A stretch of 18,727 nucleotides of DNA from Chloroflexota bacterium (GTDB lineage: Bacteria; Chloroflexota; Anaerolineae; CG2-30-64-16). This document shows, one piece after another, positions 7,224 through 16,919 of this stretch; position 1 is the first letter of the stretch; each line of letters opens with the position of its first letter. A model generated the notes under the pieces. That model had not been told where the DNA came from, ran no database searches, and saw nothing but the letters and a program-made list of their open reading frames with translations. The position numbers were made by a program, and so were the translations under genes. The DNA lies in contig JAKPQT010000504.1 in the NCBI GenBank assembly GCA_029555885.1, positions 1 through 18,727 of the forward strand, given 5' to 3'.

Positions 7224-7308
7224 ATTTAGCGCGAATTCCCACTGGTTGTAAATGCAAGTGCTCGCGTCCTGCTATACGCGGGCCCTACTTTCAGGAGGCT
7301 GCTTTCAC

Positions 7309-10053
<2,745 letters not shown>

Positions 10054-10085
10054 GACTCTGACCGGATAATCTCAGTCAGATAGTA

Positions 10086-10119
10086 AACAGGCCAGACTCG
10101 CATGCGAGCCTGGCCTGTT
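10086..10119 (+). terminator. Long hairpin after ppdK
   Basis: AACAGGCCAG (10086-10095) pairs with CTGGCCTGTT (10110-10119), and the inner CTCGCATGCGAG (10097-10108) is itself palindromic, so the arms pair throughout except for one A-C mismatch. It starts 32 bases after the ppdK stop and ends 17 bases before the next ATG. It shares the core CAGGCCAGA with the hairpin after modB. Confidence 0.75.
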
Positions 10120-10136
10120 GCATGGAAGGAAACATC

Positions 10137-10865
10137 ATGCCTCGAACCTTCCTGACCGCCGAGTGGCGGCACCTGCTGATGCTGAACTACGAAGTCCCGC
10201 GCGACCTGCTGACGCCGCACCTGCCCACGGGCGTCGAGCTGGACCTGTACGAAGGCCGCGCCCTGGTCAGCCTCGTCGGGTTCCGCTTCCTCAAGACGCG
10301 GGTCCTGGGCCGACTGCCGATTCCGTTCCACCGCAACTTCGACGAGCTTAATCTGCGCTTCTACGTGGTGCGCCACATGCCGGACGGTGAGGTGCGCCGC
10401 GGCGTCTGCTTCATCCGCGAGTTCGTTCCCCGCGCCGCCATCGCCTTCGTCGCGCGCGCCCTCTACGAGGAGCCGTACAGCGCAGTCCCGATGCGCCATG
10501 AGCTGGCGCTCGATGCGATGCCGCCGCGCGTGGCATACGGTGTGCGGGTGAACCGCGCGTGGCACACGATGTACGGTCAGCCGGCCGGCGCGCCGGCCCT
10601 GGCGACCGATGACCCCGCGATTGCCTTCATCACCGAGCATTATTGGGGCTACACCAAACGCAGTTCCGGCCGGACATCCGAGTACCAGGTGGTCCACCCG
10701 GTCTGGCAGGCGCGCCGAGTGGAGGATGGGGGATTCGATGGGGATGCAGGCGCGCTGTATGGCCCCCAGTGGGCAGCGGTGTTGGGCGCGCGGCCCACCT
10801 CCGCGTTCTTGGCGGATGGCTCAGCGGTAGCCGTCCTCGCAGGCGAGCGGCTGCAAGATAGATAG
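10137..10865 (+). CDS. DUF2071 (YqjF-like) family protein
   Basis: The biochemical role of the family is not established; related folds resemble acetoacetate decarboxylase. The 242-residue protein carries family segments: TAEWRHLLMLNYEVPRDLL and then PHLPTGVELDLYEGRALVSL near the N-terminus, VGFRFLKTRVLGRLPIP, and FDELNLRFYVV around residue 70. The C-terminal half has the usual EHYWGYTKR and EYQVVHPVW. No signal peptide or membrane segment is seen. The ATG at 10137 is preferred because AAGGA (10126-10130) lies 6 bases upstream; an in-frame ATG at 10122 would add only five residues. It follows the ppdK hairpin closely, so expression may depend on read-through or on a promoter I could not identify. 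It converges with the nucleoside hydrolase gene across an inverted repeat. Confidence 0.85.
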   Translation: MPRTFLTAEWRHLLMLNYEVPRDLLTPHLPTGVELDLYEGRALVSLVGFRFLKTRVLGRLPIPFHRNFDELNLRFYVVRHMPDGEVRRGVCFIREFVPRAAIAFVARALYEEPYSAVPMRHELALDAMPPRVAYGVRVNRAWHTMYGQPAGAPALATDDPAIAFITEHYWGYTKRSSGRTSEYQVVHPVWQARRVEDGGFDGDAGALYGPQWAAVLGARPTSAFLADGSAVAVLAGERLQDR

Positions 10866-10869
10866 ATTG

Positions 10870-10941
10870 AACCGCGGAAGACGCGGAGTACGCGGAAATA
10901 GCTGAGTTGTTTTTTTCGTGTGCTCCGAGTGTTCCGCGGTT
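10870..10941. repeat. Inverted repeat of CGCGGAG units between convergent genes
   Basis: Left arm 10870-10894 contains three ~9-nt CGCGGA units; right arm 10917-10941 is its imperfect complement. The outer 10 bp, AACCGCGGAA/TTCCGCGGTT, are perfect and the inner part pairs at roughly 11 of 15 positions. The 22-base loop ends with seven T. The right arm includes the first two bases of the nucleoside hydrolase stop codon (read on the minus strand). It probably acts as a two-way terminator and looks like a small non-coding mobile-type repeat. Confidence 0.75.
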
Positions 10942-11860
10942 ATGTCACCATTTCCACCCACAGATCGCTGAAGCGCGCGCCGTCCACGCCGGTAACAACC
11001 CTCACCGGCTGCCCGGCCGGATCCACCCGCTCGTACAGCCAGCCATCCTCGATATCCAGCCGCAGCGGCACCTCGCGGATCTCCACGCCCTCCCGCCAGC
11101 CGAGCGCAATGGCGCAGGCCAGCGGGTCGTGCTGCCAGTTGATGATGTCGTCGGGCAGTGCGGCGCACGTCCGGCCGTAGACTGTCTCGTTGTCGTACTC
11201 GACCGCAAACGCCTCGGCCTGCCGCGCGATAAGCTGCGCCAACGGCCCGGCCCGCCGCAGCGCCGGCAGATGGCTGCGCCGGAGCGCAGTTTCGACGGTC
11301 ATGGAGAGCGGAATCAAAGTTGGCTGCGAGTTCTCGATGACGGTCTTGGCCGAGTTGACATCGGCCTGGATATTCCAGTCCATGTCGTTGCCCCATGGCG
11401 GGTAGCCGGGCCGCACCGGATAGACGTATCCGCCCATGAGATAGAGGTTCGCACGGCGCAGGATGCCGGGTGAGCGGCGTTCCAGCAGTGCGAGGTTCGT
11501 GTACGCGCCGATGCCGACAATGAGCGCGCCCTGCTCGATGCTGCGTTCGAGCAGGTCCAGCGCGTCGTCGAGCGGGCCCGGCGCAGGTGCAACCGGCTCC
11601 GGCCAGTACGCGGCCTCGTCGGGCAGCCCCGGCGTGCCCCGATAACAGCCGAGCGCCACCTCCGCGCCCGCGGCCACCGGCACATCCTCCCGCCCGACCA
11701 GTCGCAGCGCATAGCGCGTATACCCTGCGCGGCGGCCGTCGTTCTCGGTGTTCGTCGTGACGGCCACGAGGTCTGCGCCGGGCCAGCGGAGCACCAGCGC
11801 CAGCGCGCACAGGTCGTCGATGTCCCCGCCGAGGTCCGTGTCGAGGTGGATTTTGGGCAT
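10940..11860 (-). CDS. Nucleoside hydrolase (IunH/URH family)
   Basis: Hydrolyses the N-glycosidic bond of a nucleoside to ribose and free base, a purine or pyrimidine salvage step. The 306-residue protein begins with the Ca2+-binding signature DTDLGGDIDD (Asp 7, 9, 13, 15 and 16), a variant of DTDPGIDDA. The C-terminal HDPLA (His near residue 244) matches the family catalytic HDP motif. TTNTENDGRRAGYTRYAL fits the conserved second block. The ATG at 11860 is chosen because the family signature starts five residues later and GGAG lies upstream; the frame extends to 11914 but with unlikely sequence. Substrate preference cannot be told by eye. It lies 102 bases after the ACT-domain gene on the same strand and ends at an inverted repeat. 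Confidence 0.9.
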   Translation of the reverse strand: MPKIHLDTDLGGDIDDLCALALVLRWPGADLVAVTTNTENDGRRAGYTRYALRLVGREDVPVAAGAEVALGCYRGTPGLPDEAAYWPEPVAPAPGPLDDALDLLERSIEQGALIVGIGAYTNLALLERRSPGILRRANLYLMGGYVYPVRPGYPPWGNDMDWNIQADVNSAKTVIENSQPTLIPLSMTVETALRRSHLPALRRAGPLAQLIARQAEAFAVEYDNETVYGRTCAALPDDIINWQHDPLACAIALGWREGVEIREVPLRLDIEDGWLYERVDPAGQPVRVVTGVDGARFSDLWVEMVT

Positions 11861-11962
11861 AATATCGGCTCCGAAGAAAGCTCTACAAGCATCCAGAGCG
11901 GGTAGACGACTCAACTTGGACGACGAAGCGCCGCCAGTCGAAGGATGCGACCCCTCGTGAAA

Positions 11963-12373
11963 TCAGGACTGCATCGCATCCTGCTGCAATGTCTGAAGCA
12001 CAGCCAGCGCGGCGGGGCCGGACTCGATCGGCACGAAGATGTGGTCGTGGTACGCGGCTGCCACGACGTTGCAACTGATGCCCGCCTCAGCCAGCGCGGT
12101 CGCAAACGCCGCGGTCAGGCCCACCGCCTCCAGGTCCGAGTGGATGGTCAGCGTGAGCCACGCAGCGCGGAACAGGAGGGGCCAACCGAGCCGCAGCGCC
12201 TCGGCTTCCTCCAGGATGACGGTCAACCCCTCGGCCTCGCGGAAGGTCGCCAGGCAGGAGATGCCGGTCAGCTCGGTCGCCGGCGGAACGAACGCGTAGA
12301 CATACACGCCGGGGTTGAGCACCGGCTGCATGGAGCGCAGCAGTTCGGCCAGGACCGTTTCACCGTGTGACAT
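11963..12373 (-). CDS. ACT-domain protein (COG3602-like)
   Basis: A small stand-alone protein of 136 residues, probably a ligand-binding or regulatory protein. The N-terminal half (MSHGETVLAELLRSMQPVLN, GVYVYAFVPP) and C-terminal ACT-like half (AAWLTLTIHSDLEAVGLTAA, GISCNVVAAAYHDHIFVP) match the COG3602 type, which has tandem ACT-like folds and no known enzyme activity. The ligand is unknown, though an amino acid is usual for ACT domains. The ATG at 12373 has no strong ribosome site upstream. A CGCAAAG repeat arm lies between this gene and the hemolysin III gene upstream, leaving a 62-base gap, so cotranscription is possible but not shown. Confidence 0.82.
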   Translation of the reverse strand: MSHGETVLAELLRSMQPVLNPGVYVYAFVPPATELTGISCLATFREAEGLTVILEEAEALRLGWPLLFRAAWLTLTIHSDLEAVGLTAAFATALAEAGISCNVVAAAYHDHIFVPIESGPAALAVLQTLQQDAMQS

Positions 12374-12389
12374 CGATAGCTCACGTTAG

Positions 12390-12420
12390 GCTCACGCAGA
12401 GACGCAAAGGGCGCAAAGAA
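12390..12420. repeat. Single CGCAAAG repeat arm
   Basis: Three tandem units (CGCAGAGA, CGCAAAGGG, CGCAAAGAA) preceded by GCTCA. It is the same type of arm as in the inverted repeat at 17559-17644, but no complementary arm lies nearby. It sits in the gap between the hemolysin III and ACT genes. Confidence 0.7.
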
Positions 12421-12435
12421 GCATTCAGCGGGCGG

Positions 12436-13086
12436 TCAGGCGACCGGTGCGACCCAGCCCGCTATCATGACAAAGTGGCTGAACGCGCCCAGGATGACAA
12501 AGATGTGCCATACCTCGTGGAACCCGAAGACGCCCGGCCACGGGTTCGGCTTTTTGAGGATGTAGATGACTGCGCCGGCGGTGAAGAAAAGCCCGCCGAG
12601 CAGCAGCCAGACCAGCGCGGCCGGCGGGAGCGCCGTGACGATCTCCCGCGCCGCGCTGACCGACAGCCAGCCCATGAACAGATACACGCCGGCCGTCAGC
12701 CAGCGCGGCGCACGAATCACGAACAGCTTGACCGCGACCCCGACGACCGCCAGCGACCAGATGACCGCGACCATGCCCCAACGCCAGAACCCGTCGAAAT
12801 AGTGCAGACAGACCGGGGTATAGGTTCCTGCAATCAGCAGGTAGATGGCCGAGTGATCGAGCTTGCGCAGGAACAGCATGACCGCAGGCCGCGCGTCGAC
12901 CATGTGATAGCCGGCGCTGGCAGAGAACATCAGGATCAATGTGACGCCGTAGACCGCCAGCGCGGCCAGGACCAGCGGGTTGCTGTCCCGCGCCAACCAG
13001 ATCAACAGGCCCAAACCCGCCACGGCTGCCAGCGCCGCGACGCCGTGCGTCAGGCCGTTAACCGGCTCACGCAATCGCTTAAGCAT
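12436..13086 (-). CDS. Hemolysin III / PAQR family membrane protein (TrhA-like)
   Basis: An integral membrane protein of the PAQR superfamily; bacterial members have been linked to membrane homeostasis, and the 'hemolysin' name is historical. The 216-residue chain has about seven hydrophobic helices. Metal-binding His positions of the family are visible: NGLTHG near residue 10, SAGYHM in the second helix region, and HEVWHIF near the C-terminus. LDHSAIYLLIAGTYTPVCL is the hallmark central block. The ATG at 13086 is preferred because GGAGG lies 4 bases upstream and the family begins here; the open frame reaches 13296 but that part overlaps the upstream gene. It overlaps the FAD oxidoreductase stop by 8 bases, so the two are probably translated together. 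Confidence 0.92.
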   Translation of the reverse strand: MLKRLREPVNGLTHGVAALAAVAGLGLLIWLARDSNPLVLAALAVYGVTLILMFSASAGYHMVDARPAVMLFLRKLDHSAIYLLIAGTYTPVCLHYFDGFWRWGMVAVIWSLAVVGVAVKLFVIRAPRWLTAGVYLFMGWLSVSAAREIVTALPPAALVWLLLGGLFFTAGAVIYILKKPNPWPGVFGFHEVWHIFVILGAFSHFVMIAGWVAPVA

Positions 13087-14470
13087 TGTTCCTCCGGGAG
13101 ACCTCAGCCGATGGGACATCGGCCGATGGCACATCGACCAGGTAGACGCCGTCGGCCCGCAGTTGAGCTTGCAGGGCCGCGACATCCACCTGAGCGAGCG
13201 GCTGCCCGCTGGCGAGCGCCAGCGCGGCCGCAGTTCCAACGCCCTGACCCATGACCATGCAGTGCGTCTGCACCCGCACAGAGGAATGGGCTTCATGGGT
13301 GGAAGACGCGCACCGGCCGACGACGCCCAGGTTGAGCACCTGCGCGTTCAGGCACATGCGCAAGGGGATGTGATAGCTCGTGCCCGCGACCAGCCGGTTG
13401 TGCGCGCCCGCGTCCGTAAAGGTCGTATAGCCGCTGCCCTTCGGGTCGTGGATATCCACCATCCAGACGCCGTGCCCGATGGCATCGGGCTGCTTGGCCG
13501 CGCCGAGGACCATATCCACGGTCAGGGTGGTCAGCCCGGAGATGCGCCGGGACTCGCGCACGCCGAGCGCGAACGCGGTCTGGTCGATCTGCGCCGCGGC
13601 CATGCCGGGCATGTGCGCGCGGAAAAAGTCGAGGTATTGGACGATGTACTCGTGTGCCGCGGCATTGAGCCGGGACAGTTCCGCCTCGTCCAGCGGATTG
13701 CCGGCCACCGGGCAGACATTCCAGGGCATCTGGTTCGGTGCACCCCAGTAGGTGAACGAGCCGCGCATGTTGCCCTCGTTGAACGGGGCCATCCGGCCCC
13801 GCTGCCGCAGCTCGACCATGCGGTCGATGATCGCGTTCACCTGCTCGTGCGGTATGGCGCGGACGACCGGCTCGTCGATCCCCTTCAGGGTGAAGATGAG
13901 CGTCATCCCCTGCACCAGCCCATCCGCGGGCCGGCCATACTCGAAGGGCACGCCCGCCTTAGCAGCCACGTCCCCGTCACCGGTCGCGTCGATGACGACC
14001 TGCGCCAGCAGCGCACGGCGGCCATGCTTCGTGTCGGCCAGCACCCCGCGGATGCACCCGTCTTCGAGGATCGGCTCACCCGCGACCAGGTGGCAGAGCG
14101 TCTGCACGCCCGCCTCGTCCAGCATCCGCTGCCAGACGATGCGCATGCCTTCCGGTTCGAACCAGTGGGTCTCGTGCGCGCGGGGATACTGCCGGTCCTG
14201 GCGAATCCAGCCGTGCTGCGCCGCGCGCTGCGCGGATTCCTCCACCAGGCCGTAGATGACCATCTTCTCGCGGTCGCTGCGGTGCCAGCCGTTGACAAGC
14301 GCGTTCGTTGCCATCCCGCCGATCGTCGGCCACCGCTCCACCAGCGTCACCCGGCAGCCGTGCCGCGCCGCGCTGACCGCGGCCGCAATGCCCGCGCAAC
14401 CGCCTCCGCAGACCAGCACGTCCGTCTCGGCCAGCACCGGCACCCGCTGGCCAGGGATAAGAATATCCAT
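13079..14470 (-). CDS. FAD-dependent oxidoreductase (FAD_oxidored family)
   Basis: A flavoenzyme of unknown substrate. The 463-residue protein opens with a short leader and a Rossmann FAD-binding motif, VLVCGGGCAG (Gly 22, 24 and 27), ending at Glu45 (RVTLVE), which would bind the adenosine ribose. GGMATNALVNGW follows as the usual conserved segment. VVIDATGDGDVAAKAGVPFE is the second nucleotide-binding block. HCMVMGQGVGTAAALAL near the C-terminus closes the FAD site. Related proteins are often annotated only as FAD-dependent oxidoreductase or xanthan-lyase-associated protein. The ATG at 14470 has AGAAGGA upstream. It lies 16 bases after the VOC gene and overlaps the hemolysin III start by 8 bases. 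The last residues (PSADVPSAEVSRR) are low in complexity. Confidence 0.9.
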   Translation of the reverse strand: MDILIPGQRVPVLAETDVLVCGGGCAGIAAAVSAARHGCRVTLVERWPTIGGMATNALVNGWHRSDREKMVIYGLVEESAQRAAQHGWIRQDRQYPRAHETHWFEPEGMRIVWQRMLDEAGVQTLCHLVAGEPILEDGCIRGVLADTKHGRRALLAQVVIDATGDGDVAAKAGVPFEYGRPADGLVQGMTLIFTLKGIDEPVVRAIPHEQVNAIIDRMVELRQRGRMAPFNEGNMRGSFTYWGAPNQMPWNVCPVAGNPLDEAELSRLNAAAHEYIVQYLDFFRAHMPGMAAAQIDQTAFALGVRESRRISGLTTLTVDMVLGAAKQPDAIGHGVWMVDIHDPKGSGYTTFTDAGAHNRLVAGTSYHIPLRMCLNAQVLNLGVVGRCASSTHEAHSSVRVQTHCMVMGQGVGTAAALALASGQPLAQVDVAALQAQLRADGVYLVDVPSADVPSAEVSRRNNA

Positions 14471-14486
14471 CGGCGCTATCCTTCTC

Positions 14487-14885
14487 TTACACGTGCGGAA
14501 ACATCGGATTGTGCGCGACCTCCCACAGGAACCCGTCGGGATCGGTGAAGTAGCCGGAATAGCCGCCCCAGAAGACGTGCTGACCAGGCTTGATCACCGT
14601 GCCGCCGCAGGTCGCGACGTGCACCAGCAGCGCGTCCACCGCTTCCGGCGACGAGACGTTGTGCGCCAGGGTAAAGCCGCGAAAACCGGACCCTTCTGCT
14701 GTGACTCCAACGTCCGCCGCGAGTTCCTCGCTGGGAAACAACGACAGCCACACCTTGCCCAGCTCGAAGAACGCGATGCCCGGTGATGACTCGATCTTGG
14801 GCAGGCCGAGACACTCCTCGTAAAACCTCGTCGCCCGCGCCAGGTCGCTGACGCCGAGCGTGATCAGACTGATGCGTGGTTCCAT
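14487..14885 (-). CDS. VOC-family (glyoxalase/dioxygenase-like) protein
   Basis: A small metal-binding-fold protein of 132 residues; the reaction is unknown. The typical beta-alpha-beta pattern is clear: ISLITLGVSDLARATRFYEE at the start and GYFTDPDGFLWEVAHNP near the end, with Glu in the expected final metal position. The first metal ligand position appears as Thr (SLITLGV) rather than His, so metal binding may be altered. GTVIKPGQHVFWGGYSGYF resembles lactoylglutathione-lyase-like members of unclear function. The ATG at 14885 is chosen because GGAGG lies 6 bases upstream; an in-frame ATG at 14900 would add five residues. It heads the minus-strand cluster with the FAD oxidoreductase and hemolysin III genes, and shares a short divergent promoter gap with the DUF1801 gene. 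Confidence 0.88.
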   Translation of the reverse strand: MEPRISLITLGVSDLARATRFYEECLGLPKIESSPGIAFFELGKVWLSLFPSEELAADVGVTAEGSGFRGFTLAHNVSSPEAVDALLVHVATCGGTVIKPGQHVFWGGYSGYFTDPDGFLWEVAHNPMFPHV

Positions 14886-14905
14886 GAATCGCCTCCACAC
14901 GATAC

Positions 14906-14922
14906 GGTATAATCGCAGTATA
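14906..14922. promoter_or_regulatory. Divergent promoter gap: -10 boxes on both strands
   Basis: The 69-base gap between the VOC (minus) and DUF1801 (plus) genes holds a perfect TATAAT on the plus strand (14908-14913) and TATACT on the minus strand (plus positions 14917-14922). The -35 boxes are weak in both directions. The two directions could compete for polymerase. Confidence 0.5.
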
Positions 14923-14954
14923 ACCAGTTCAGGCAGAAAGGCGAAGGGCTGCAG

Positions 14955-15323
14955 ATGACAGAGACGCTCACCGTGGAGGGGCTGCTGGCCGGCTATGGGG
15001 AAGATGTGCAGGCGCTTGCGCTGCGTGCACGCGCGCTGATCCGGGAGGCGTTCCCCGACGCCGTCGAGATGGTGGATGGTCCGGCCCGCCTGATCGCGTA
15101 CGGCACGGATCGAACGTACCGGGGGTTGGTGTGCGGAATTACATTACAGCGGGGTTACGTCAATCTGATGTTTGCGCGCGGCGCGGAGCTGCCCGATCCC
15201 GAGGGCCTGCTGGCGGGGACCGGCAAGCGCGCCCGGCATGTCAAGCTGCGGCGGGTGGAGGACGTGGAGCATCCTGCGGTGCGGGACCTGTTGGAGGCGG
15301 CGCTGGCGCTGCATCGACGATAG
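14955..15323 (+). CDS. DUF1801 (YdhG-like) family protein
   Basis: A small cytoplasmic protein of unknown function, 122 residues. The DUF1801 pattern is clear: an N-terminal helix with ALALRARALIREAFPDAVE, the beta strands RLIAYGTDRTYRGLVCGI and GYVNLMFARGAELPDPEGLL, and the closing GKRARHVKLRRVEDV with LLEAAL at the end. No signal peptide or membrane helix. The ATG at 14955 follows GAAGGG and a TATAAT at 14908-14913. It converges with the HigA-like antitoxin gene, 44 bases downstream, with no obvious hairpin in the gap. Confidence 0.85.
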   Translation: MTETLTVEGLLAGYGEDVQALALRARALIREAFPDAVEMVDGPARLIAYGTDRTYRGLVCGITLQRGYVNLMFARGAELPDPEGLLAGTGKRARHVKLRRVEDVEHPAVRDLLEAALALHRR

Positions 15324-15367
15324 CAACAGGTTGGATGGATAGATTGGGTGGCCCCTCGCAGGCAGTT

Positions 15368-15664
15368 TCATTTCTCAGGTTGCACAACATCCCAGACCGC
15401 ATCCGGATGTTTGGCCGCCACTTGCAAGAGAATTCGCGCCGGTCCTTCTGGCCGGCGGCGACCCTGCTCCCAATTGCGTAACGTGGCAACACTGATTCCA
15501 AGCATAGCGGCAAACTCGCCCTGGGAAAGCTTGTAACTGGCTCTGATACGCTTTACATCTGGGCCCTCAACGACGAACTTGCGCGACGGTTCGACTTCAC
15601 CGCGTCGGATTGCTCCACCCTCACGCACACTTGCAACCAATTCTTCAAACAACTCGTCTTTCAT
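15368..15664 (-). CDS. HigA-like (XRE helix-turn-helix) antitoxin
   Basis: Neutralises the adjacent RelE/HigB-type toxin and should repress the pair's promoter. The 98-residue protein has an N-terminal acidic arm (MKDELFEELVASVREGGAI), a basic-to-acidic linker (RRGEVEPSRKFVVEG), and a C-terminal XRE helix-turn-helix: VKRIRASYKLSQGEFAAMLG, then ISVATLRNWEQGRRRP. This order, with the toxin-binding part first and the DNA-binding part second, is normal for HigA/NadS-type antitoxins. Its start overlaps the toxin stop by 4 bases (ATGA-type junction), so the two are translationally coupled, with toxin first as in higBA. The palindrome at 16014-16028 is a good candidate for its binding site. Confidence 0.9.
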   Translation of the reverse strand: MKDELFEELVASVREGGAIRRGEVEPSRKFVVEGPDVKRIRASYKLSQGEFAAMLGISVATLRNWEQGRRRPEGPARILLQVAAKHPDAVWDVVQPEK

Positions 15665-15978
15665 CGGTAATTCTCCTCCACGATAGACCTCAGTATCCTG
15701 ATTTGCGAAAGGGTTAGGTCGTCACGCTCGCTCTTGGAATACATGAAGAGCAGCAGTATCTGTTCTTCACTAATGGCCCAATAATAGATTACGCGCACGC
15801 CGCCCCGTTTTCCTCTGCCTGCTGGCGCCCAACGCACCTTTCGCAGGCCACCGCTGCCAGGGATTACGGCGCCGGCATGTGGACGCACGATGAGAACTTC
15901 CTGCAGTTCGCGATACTCGTCGTCCGTGAGCAATGCCCGCACCTGCCGGGTGAAGACCGATGTCTCTATGATAACCAT
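15661..15978 (-). CDS. RelE/HigB-type toxin
   Basis: Probably a ribosome-dependent mRNA endonuclease that slows growth when its antitoxin is lost. The 105-residue protein has the family core: VRWAPAGRGKRGGVRVIYYW with the basic residues that contact mRNA, then LLLFMYSKSERDDLTLSQIR near the C-terminus. The ATG at 15978 is chosen because the predicted transcript starts near 16003; the frame is open to 16032 but that would lie upstream of the promoter's -10 box. The ribosome site is weak, as expected for a toxin. It is the first gene of the pair and its stop overlaps the antitoxin start. Neighbours include an EAD protein and an AAC(3)-like gene, so the region looks accessory. Confidence 0.9.
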   Translation of the reverse strand: MVIIETSVFTRQVRALLTDDEYRELQEVLIVRPHAGAVIPGSGGLRKVRWAPAGRGKRGGVRVIYYWAISEEQILLLFMYSKSERDDLTLSQIRILRSIVEENYR

Positions 15979-16009
15979 TGTCACGTCCGTTGACTCTAGG
16001 AACAGAGCT

Positions 16010-16037
16010 ATTATACGCCAATGGCGTACCATGTCAA
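16010..16037 (-). promoter_or_regulatory. Near-consensus promoter of the toxin-antitoxin pair
   Basis: On the minus strand TTGACA (plus positions 16032-16037), a 16-base spacer and TATAAT (16010-16015). Both boxes are perfect, which fits a strong promoter held down by the antitoxin. The start would be near 16003, about 25 bases before the toxin ATG. Confidence 0.85.
16014..16028. promoter_or_regulatory. Perfect palindromic operator inside the toxin-antitoxin promoter
   Basis: TACGCCAATGGCGTA is a perfect palindrome of 7-bp arms around one base. It sits between the -35 and -10 boxes and overlaps two bases of the -10, where bound antitoxin would block RNA polymerase. No other copy was seen in the window. 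Confidence 0.75.
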
Positions 16038-16070
16038 TTCTGGCTTGCTGATCTTCGACGTCTGCGCTTT

Positions 16071-16089
16071 GGCGCGCGGGCCACGCGCC
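16071..16089 (-). terminator. GC-rich hairpin after the EAD gene
   Basis: GGCGCG (16071-16076) pairs with CGCGCC (16084-16089) around 7 bases, directly after the EAD gene stop at 16091 on the minus strand. No T-run. It may separate that gene from the toxin-antitoxin promoter. Confidence 0.4.
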
Positions 16090-16090
16090 C

Positions 16091-16804
16091 CTACTGTGGC
16101 GCCAACAGCCGCGCGCGGAACGATTTGCCGATCGTATCCAGCAGCTCCTCGTAGACCTGCTTGTGTTTGCGGCTCGCGCGCAGTTGCCGCTCCACTTCTT
16201 TCCTGGCCGATGTCACGGCCTCAGCCGCCGCCCGCTCCACCTCGTCAGGGCGTTCGCGCTGCAAGATCTCGAAGACCTTCCGCTTCCCGATCCTGAATTT
16301 CGAGAACGCCTCCAGCACCTTCAGCAGGCCATTCCAATCGGCTTCCTCAAAGCAGCTTGCATTGTTGGCGACAAGCGCCCTGGTCTCTTCCCACTGGGTC
16401 ATAAAGCCCTTGACAGTCGCCTCGGTCTGTTCTTCCCAGAGGTCATCGCCCGCGAAGCGCAGCGCCTGCAATGAGTTCCAGACATCCGAATAGGCACGGT
16501 AATGATAACTGGCCGTGATATCGGCTGCCCCTTCGCCGGCCGGAATGCCCATCTCCTGCCGAAAATTGTCCGCGGCTCCCGGATCTACGAAGTCCACCTC
16601 GGGTCGCAGCCGCTTGCACTCAGCGATAAGCTCGTCCAGCCGCGCCTGGGCCTCAAAGTGCGTGATGATATCCCGCACGAACGCACCCTTAGTCTCTCGG
16701 GAGAGCGTCTCATCGTCGATGCCGAAATCGAAACAGATCGTCGCCAGCTCTTCCATGTCGAAGTGACGCATCAGCGCTTCCCGCAGTTCTCGCCTGCCCA
16801 CCAT
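16091..16804 (-). CDS. Protein with N-terminal effector-associated (EAD7-like) domain and unknown helical C-terminus
   Basis: Residues 1-75 resemble effector-associated domains, small Death-like helical adaptor domains found in bacterial conflict and signalling systems: REALMRHFDMEELATICFDF, then GIDDETLSRETKGAFVRDII and DELIAECKRLRPEVDF. EAD7 is the closest type I recall; the exact class needs a profile search. The remaining ~160 residues are not recognised. They look all-helical, with YSDVWNSLQALRFAGDDLWE (about 110-130) and a highly charged segment (RERPDEVERAAAEAVTSARK). No nuclease, NTPase or membrane helix is seen, so it is more likely a sensor or adaptor than an effector. The ATG at 16804 follows GGAGG by 6 bases; the open frame reaches 16897. 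No NACHT/STAND or caspase-like partner gene is adjacent. It lies upstream of the toxin-antitoxin pair. Confidence 0.75.
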   Translation of the reverse strand: MVGRRELREALMRHFDMEELATICFDFGIDDETLSRETKGAFVRDIITHFEAQARLDELIAECKRLRPEVDFVDPGAADNFRQEMGIPAGEGAADITASYHYRAYSDVWNSLQALRFAGDDLWEEQTEATVKGFMTQWEETRALVANNASCFEEADWNGLLKVLEAFSKFRIGKRKVFEILQRERPDEVERAAAEAVTSARKEVERQLRASRKHKQVYEELLDTIGKSFRARLLAPQ

Positions 16805-16886
16805 AGCTACCCTCCAATTTTGGACCGTTGCATCGCGTGTCCTTGTCACGACCACCTGAAGTATAATACGCCGCAGAGATAGCGCG

Positions 16887-16914
16887 TAATTCGTCATTCA
16901 TAATTCGTAATTTG
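16887..16914. repeat. Four 7-bp tandem repeats (TAATTCG type)
   Basis: TAATTCG, TCATTCA, TAATTCG, TAATTTG in tandem, ending 5 bases before the AlkA-like ATG. The AT-rich run stands out from the GC-rich surroundings. A TATAAT (16862-16867, plus strand) lies upstream and may be the -10 of the AlkA-like gene, but no good -35 was found. Confidence 0.65.
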
Positions 16915-16919
16915 CTGCC

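Noticed and set aside
12980..14548. A 522-codon open frame on the plus strand opposite the FAD oxidoreductase
   Set aside because: It is a GC-rich antisense shadow: the sequence is rich in His, Arg and Pro with no domain pattern, while the minus strand encodes a clear FAD protein.
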